Origin: JAVBTR01 sp031556065
GTDB lineage: Bacteria; Bacillota; Clostridia; Christensenellales; Aristaeellaceae
Reading direction: 5' to 3'
Assembly (NCBI GenBank): GCA_031556065.1
Contig: JAVBTR010000054.1
Span: forward strand, 1 to 64,000
Length of the DNA: 64,000 bases
Part shown: positions 61,810 to 64,000 of the stretch, piece after piece
Numbering within the stretch: the stretch's first letter is position 1
Layout: each line of letters begins with the position of its first letter
Notes under the pieces: model-generated
What the model was told of the DNA's origin: nothing
The model's database searches: none
Seen by the model: the letters and a program-made list of their open reading frames with translations, nothing else
Made by a program: the position numbers and the translations under genes

Positions 61810-62943
61810 ATGATTATTAAAAACGGAATGATTCATGATGCCATCCATGCAACGTCTTACCAAGCGGATATCGCAGTAGAAAACGGCAAAATTACAGCTA
61901 TAGGCCCCAATCTTCAAGGGGATGCGGTGGTAGATGCCACGGGGCTGAATGTGTACCCTGGGTTTATCGATGCCCACAGCCACCTGGGCCTGGATGGGGA
62001 CGGCATTGGCTATGAAGGCGAAGACTATAATGAAATGAACGATATCGTTACCCCGCACCTGCGCGCTATTGATGGCTTTAAGCCCATGCAGAAGACCTTT
62101 CGAGCAGCAGCCCTTGGCGGCGTGACCTGCGTTTGCACCGGCCCCGGCAGCGCCAATGTGCTGGGTGGTACTTTTGTCGCAGCTAAGACCGTTGGCATTC
62201 GCGCTGATAGCATGATCGTGAAAGACCCCATTGCCATGAAGTGCGCCTTTGGTGAAAACCCCAAGCGCTGTTACCGGGATAAGGCCGATTCTTCCCGTAT
62301 GACCACCGCCGCCAAACTCCGGGAAATGCTTTTTAAAACCCAGGAGTACATGCAGAAAAAGCAATTGGCTGGGGATGATCCCAGCAAGCTACCCGCCTTC
62401 GATATGAAGCTGGAAGCGTTGATCCCCGTTATGAAAAAAGAGATTCCCCTAAAGGCCCATGCCCACGCCACGGAGGATTTGTTTACAGCGTTGCGCATCG
62501 CAAGAGAATTCGATGTGGATATTACTTTAGAGCACGTAACGGAAGGGCATCTGATCGTTGATGAACTGGTGAAGGAAAACGTGCCCGTAGCAGTCGGCCC
62601 TTCACTGACGGAAGCCAGTAAATTTGAGCTTCGCAACAAAACCTTTGAAACCCCCGGCATTTTAAGCAAGGCAGGGCTTCAAGTGTCCATCATTACCGAT
62701 TCACCGGTGATCCCCCAAGAATACTTGCCCCTTTGCGCTGGATTGGCAGTGAAAAGCGGCATGGAACCCTTTGAGGCTTTGAAGGCCATTACCATTAACC
62801 CTGCGCTGCATGCAGGCATTGCAGATCGGGTAGGCTCGATCGAAGTAGGTAAGGATGCCGATTTGGTTCTGGCCGATGGCAATCCCTTTGATGTAATGAC
62901 CAATATTAAAGCTGTTTATATTAATGGAACGCAAGTGGAATAA
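61810..62943 (+). CDS. Metal-dependent amidohydrolase (imidazolonepropionase-like)
   Basis: A 377-residue cytoplasmic amidohydrolase. Metal ligands are His56 and His58 (GFIDAHSHLGLDGD), His217/His219 (LKAHAHATEDL), His242 (LEHVTEGH) and Asp297 (IITDSPVIP). A beta-sandwich is formed by both termini (ITAIGPNLQGDAVVDATG at the start; GSIEVGKDADLVLADGNPFD at the end). It lacks the signatures of dihydroorotase or urease; the substrate could be a cyclic amide or dipeptide. AGGAG lies 8 nt before the ATG. It is divergent from glutamate dehydrogenase, sharing a 176-nt intergenic region. Confidence 0.85.
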   Translation: MIIKNGMIHDAIHATSYQADIAVENGKITAIGPNLQGDAVVDATGLNVYPGFIDAHSHLGLDGDGIGYEGEDYNEMNDIVTPHLRAIDGFKPMQKTFRAAALGGVTCVCTGPGSANVLGGTFVAAKTVGIRADSMIVKDPIAMKCAFGENPKRCYRDKADSSRMTTAAKLREMLFKTQEYMQKKQLAGDDPSKLPAFDMKLEALIPVMKKEIPLKAHAHATEDLFTALRIAREFDVDITLEHVTEGHLIVDELVKENVPVAVGPSLTEASKFELRNKTFETPGILSKAGLQVSIITDSPVIPQEYLPLCAGLAVKSGMEPFEALKAITINPALHAGIADRVGSIEVGKDADLVLADGNPFDVMTNIKAVYINGTQVE

Positions 62944-63299
62944 GCAAAAAGCCTTCTGCACAGGAGGCTTCAGCCTGTCGAAAAAAAACGGGAGGTATCG
63001 GAGGGGCAAGCCCTCCGATTTTCACTCTGAAATCGGCGGCCCCATTCGGGGCATTGAACGGGGCGAAGCCCCTTTGCGGCGAATTTCGGTGGGATTTCGA
63101 AGAAATTCCTACCTTGCCTGAAGCCCTTTCAGGGCCTTCATAGGCCGATGGCCCCGGTTGTAAAATCGAAGAGTTTACAGTGAGATGAGGGAAAACCCTC
63201 GTGTGGCACAGGGGTCGCACGAAAGCGTCAACTTTGTCGACCCGCTTTGCAGCTTGTTTCATGTATACTCCGTTAAAGGGCTATGCCCTTTACAGCCCG
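62944..63299. repeat. Hairpin-rich intergenic region
   Basis: No gene is supported. It holds several inverted repeats: 62949-62970 (AAGCCTTCT/AGGAGGCTT, with T5 on the minus strand, a likely terminator for leftward transcripts), 62999-63017 (CGGAGGG/CCCTCCG), GGGGC/GCCCC near 63060-63072 and 63275-63291 (AAAGGGC/GCCCTTT). The density suggests an intergenic repeat element or structured RNA. Confidence 0.5.
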
Positions 63300-64000
63300 T
63301 CACTTTAATAGTTCTGCGGCAGCAGCCATGTTATCTATCACTGGCACGCCAAAGGGGCAGCGGCTTTCGCAATTCCCACATTGAATGCACTCATCGCCCT
63401 TGTGTTCAAGCTCTTTGTAATGCCCAATAATCGATGGCGGTACATGGCTTTCGTCCAGCTTGGCAATATCCAGATACTTGTTGACCCTGGCAATATCAAT
63501 CCCCGCAGGGCAGGGCTGACAGTGGCTACAATAAACACACCGGCCCCTGAAATCATTACGCATAGCGCTCAGGGCATCGCTGTAATCCAATTCTTCAGGG
63601 CTCAACTGCAAGTACTTCACAGCCTCTTCTATCTGCTGCCGATTCTGGCAGCCTACCAGCGTGCTGGCAACTGCCGGGCGGGATAAAGCATAATGGATGC
63701 ACTGGGGCACTGTCAACGCCCGTTTAAAGGGCGTATGCTCCTTAGAAAGCAGCTTTCCGGCCCCTAAGGTTTTCATAACGGTAATGCCGATCTGCCTTTG
63801 CTCACAAAGGGCATACAGCTTTGCACGCTCCGGGTCTACTCCGTGGAGGGTTACTTTGCTAAAATTGTCATCCAATACGCCTAGCGCATACTGTTCGCTG
63901 GGCAGCATATCGAAGGCCGGATTAATGGAGAACATCAGCATTTCGGGTATGCCCGTTTCGATGACCTTAATGGCTGTTGCCGGGTTATGGGAAGAAAAAC
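63300..64000 (-). CDS. Aldo/keto reductase with C-terminal ferredoxin motifs (partial)
   Basis: The gene runs off the right edge; about 233 residues are visible, starting inside the barrel (FSSHNPATAIKVIETG). The AKR barrel end (LVGCQNRQQIEEAVKYL) is followed by a cysteine-rich domain: CVYCSHCQPCPAGIDI and CIQCGNCESRCPFGVPV, two 4Fe-4S-type motifs. Such fusions are common in anaerobic Firmicutes; they reduce carbonyls, perhaps with ferredoxin-like electron input. The substrate is unknown. The internal ATG at 63941 is not the start, since the frame stays open and AKR-like up to the edge. Confidence 0.88.
   Translation of the reverse strand, partial: FSSHNPATAIKVIETGIPEMLMFSINPAFDMLPSEQYALGVLDDNFSKVTLHGVDPERAKLYALCEQRQIGITVMKTLGAGKLLSKEHTPFKRALTVPQCIHYALSRPAVASTLVGCQNRQQIEEAVKYLQLSPEELDYSDALSAMRNDFRGRCVYCSHCQPCPAGIDIARVNKYLDIAKLDESHVPPSIIGHYKELEHKGDECIQCGNCESRCPFGVPVIDNMAAAAELLK

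Overview
The window looks like chromosomal DNA of a Gram-positive, gut-type Clostridia (Bacillota). The sugar transporters are LplB/YtcP-type ABC importers with no ATPase gene beside them. Regulation is by AraC proteins and a YesM/YesN-like two-component pair, ribosome binding sites are strong AGGAGG type, and promoters are sigma-A type. There is no rRNA, so a genus cannot be named from this sequence.

Region 1 (1-36.8 kb) is a plant-glycan region of adjoining operons. Operon A (minus, 11.5 kb down to 1) carries two permeases, a binding protein, GH43, a GDSL esterase, a type-B carboxylesterase, GH51, GH39, a GH8 exo-oligoxylanase and the first 22 codons of what may be a GH29 fucosidase. It reads as an importer plus cytoplasmic enzymes for decorated xylo-oligosaccharides. 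An AraC regulator (11.7 kb) is divergent from it. Operon B (16.3-12.7 kb) is a second binding protein and permease pair, and shares a promoter-proximal motif with operon A. Operon C (23.9-16.5 kb) encodes a third importer, a NIF3-like protein, an esterase, a P-loop kinase and a GH13_18 (sucrose phosphorylase-like) enzyme, with a divergent sensor kinase and response regulator pair. GH3, GH78 and a GPH symporter follow with their own AraC regulator. A CrtC/AttH-like gene and a TetR regulator then share one palindromic divergent promoter.

Region 2 (about 37.2-54 kb) is accessory and mostly AT-rich. It starts at a 26-bp 3' fragment of a tRNA-Asn gene with its terminator, which is probably an attachment-site remnant. 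Next come a DUF2806 gene and a XerC/D-like tyrosine recombinase. Then there is a 4.2-kb cassette (CxxCxxCC protein, STAND-like ATPase with a helical repeat tail, ATP-grasp ligase-like protein) bounded by dif-like palindromes, a 32-bp inverted repeat and an 81-bp direct repeat. An ABC three-component (ABC-3C) defence operon, a TTAACGAT repeat cluster, a two-gene membrane module, a large serine recombinase, an IS5-family insertion, a proline-rich protein and an HTH/coiled-coil protein follow.

Region 3 (54-64 kb) returns to core-like DNA: tRNA-Leu(GAG), a frameshifted small gene, an AAA ATPase, an ECF sigma factor with a likely anti-sigma partner, a large PEP/pyruvate-binding plus nucleotidyltransferase protein, glutamate dehydrogenase, an amidohydrolase and a truncated aldo/keto reductase with ferredoxin motifs.

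The best candidate for an undescribed system is the cassette at 39.5-43.85 kb with the adjacent recombinase. The most tractable regulatory finding is the motif shared by operons A and B.
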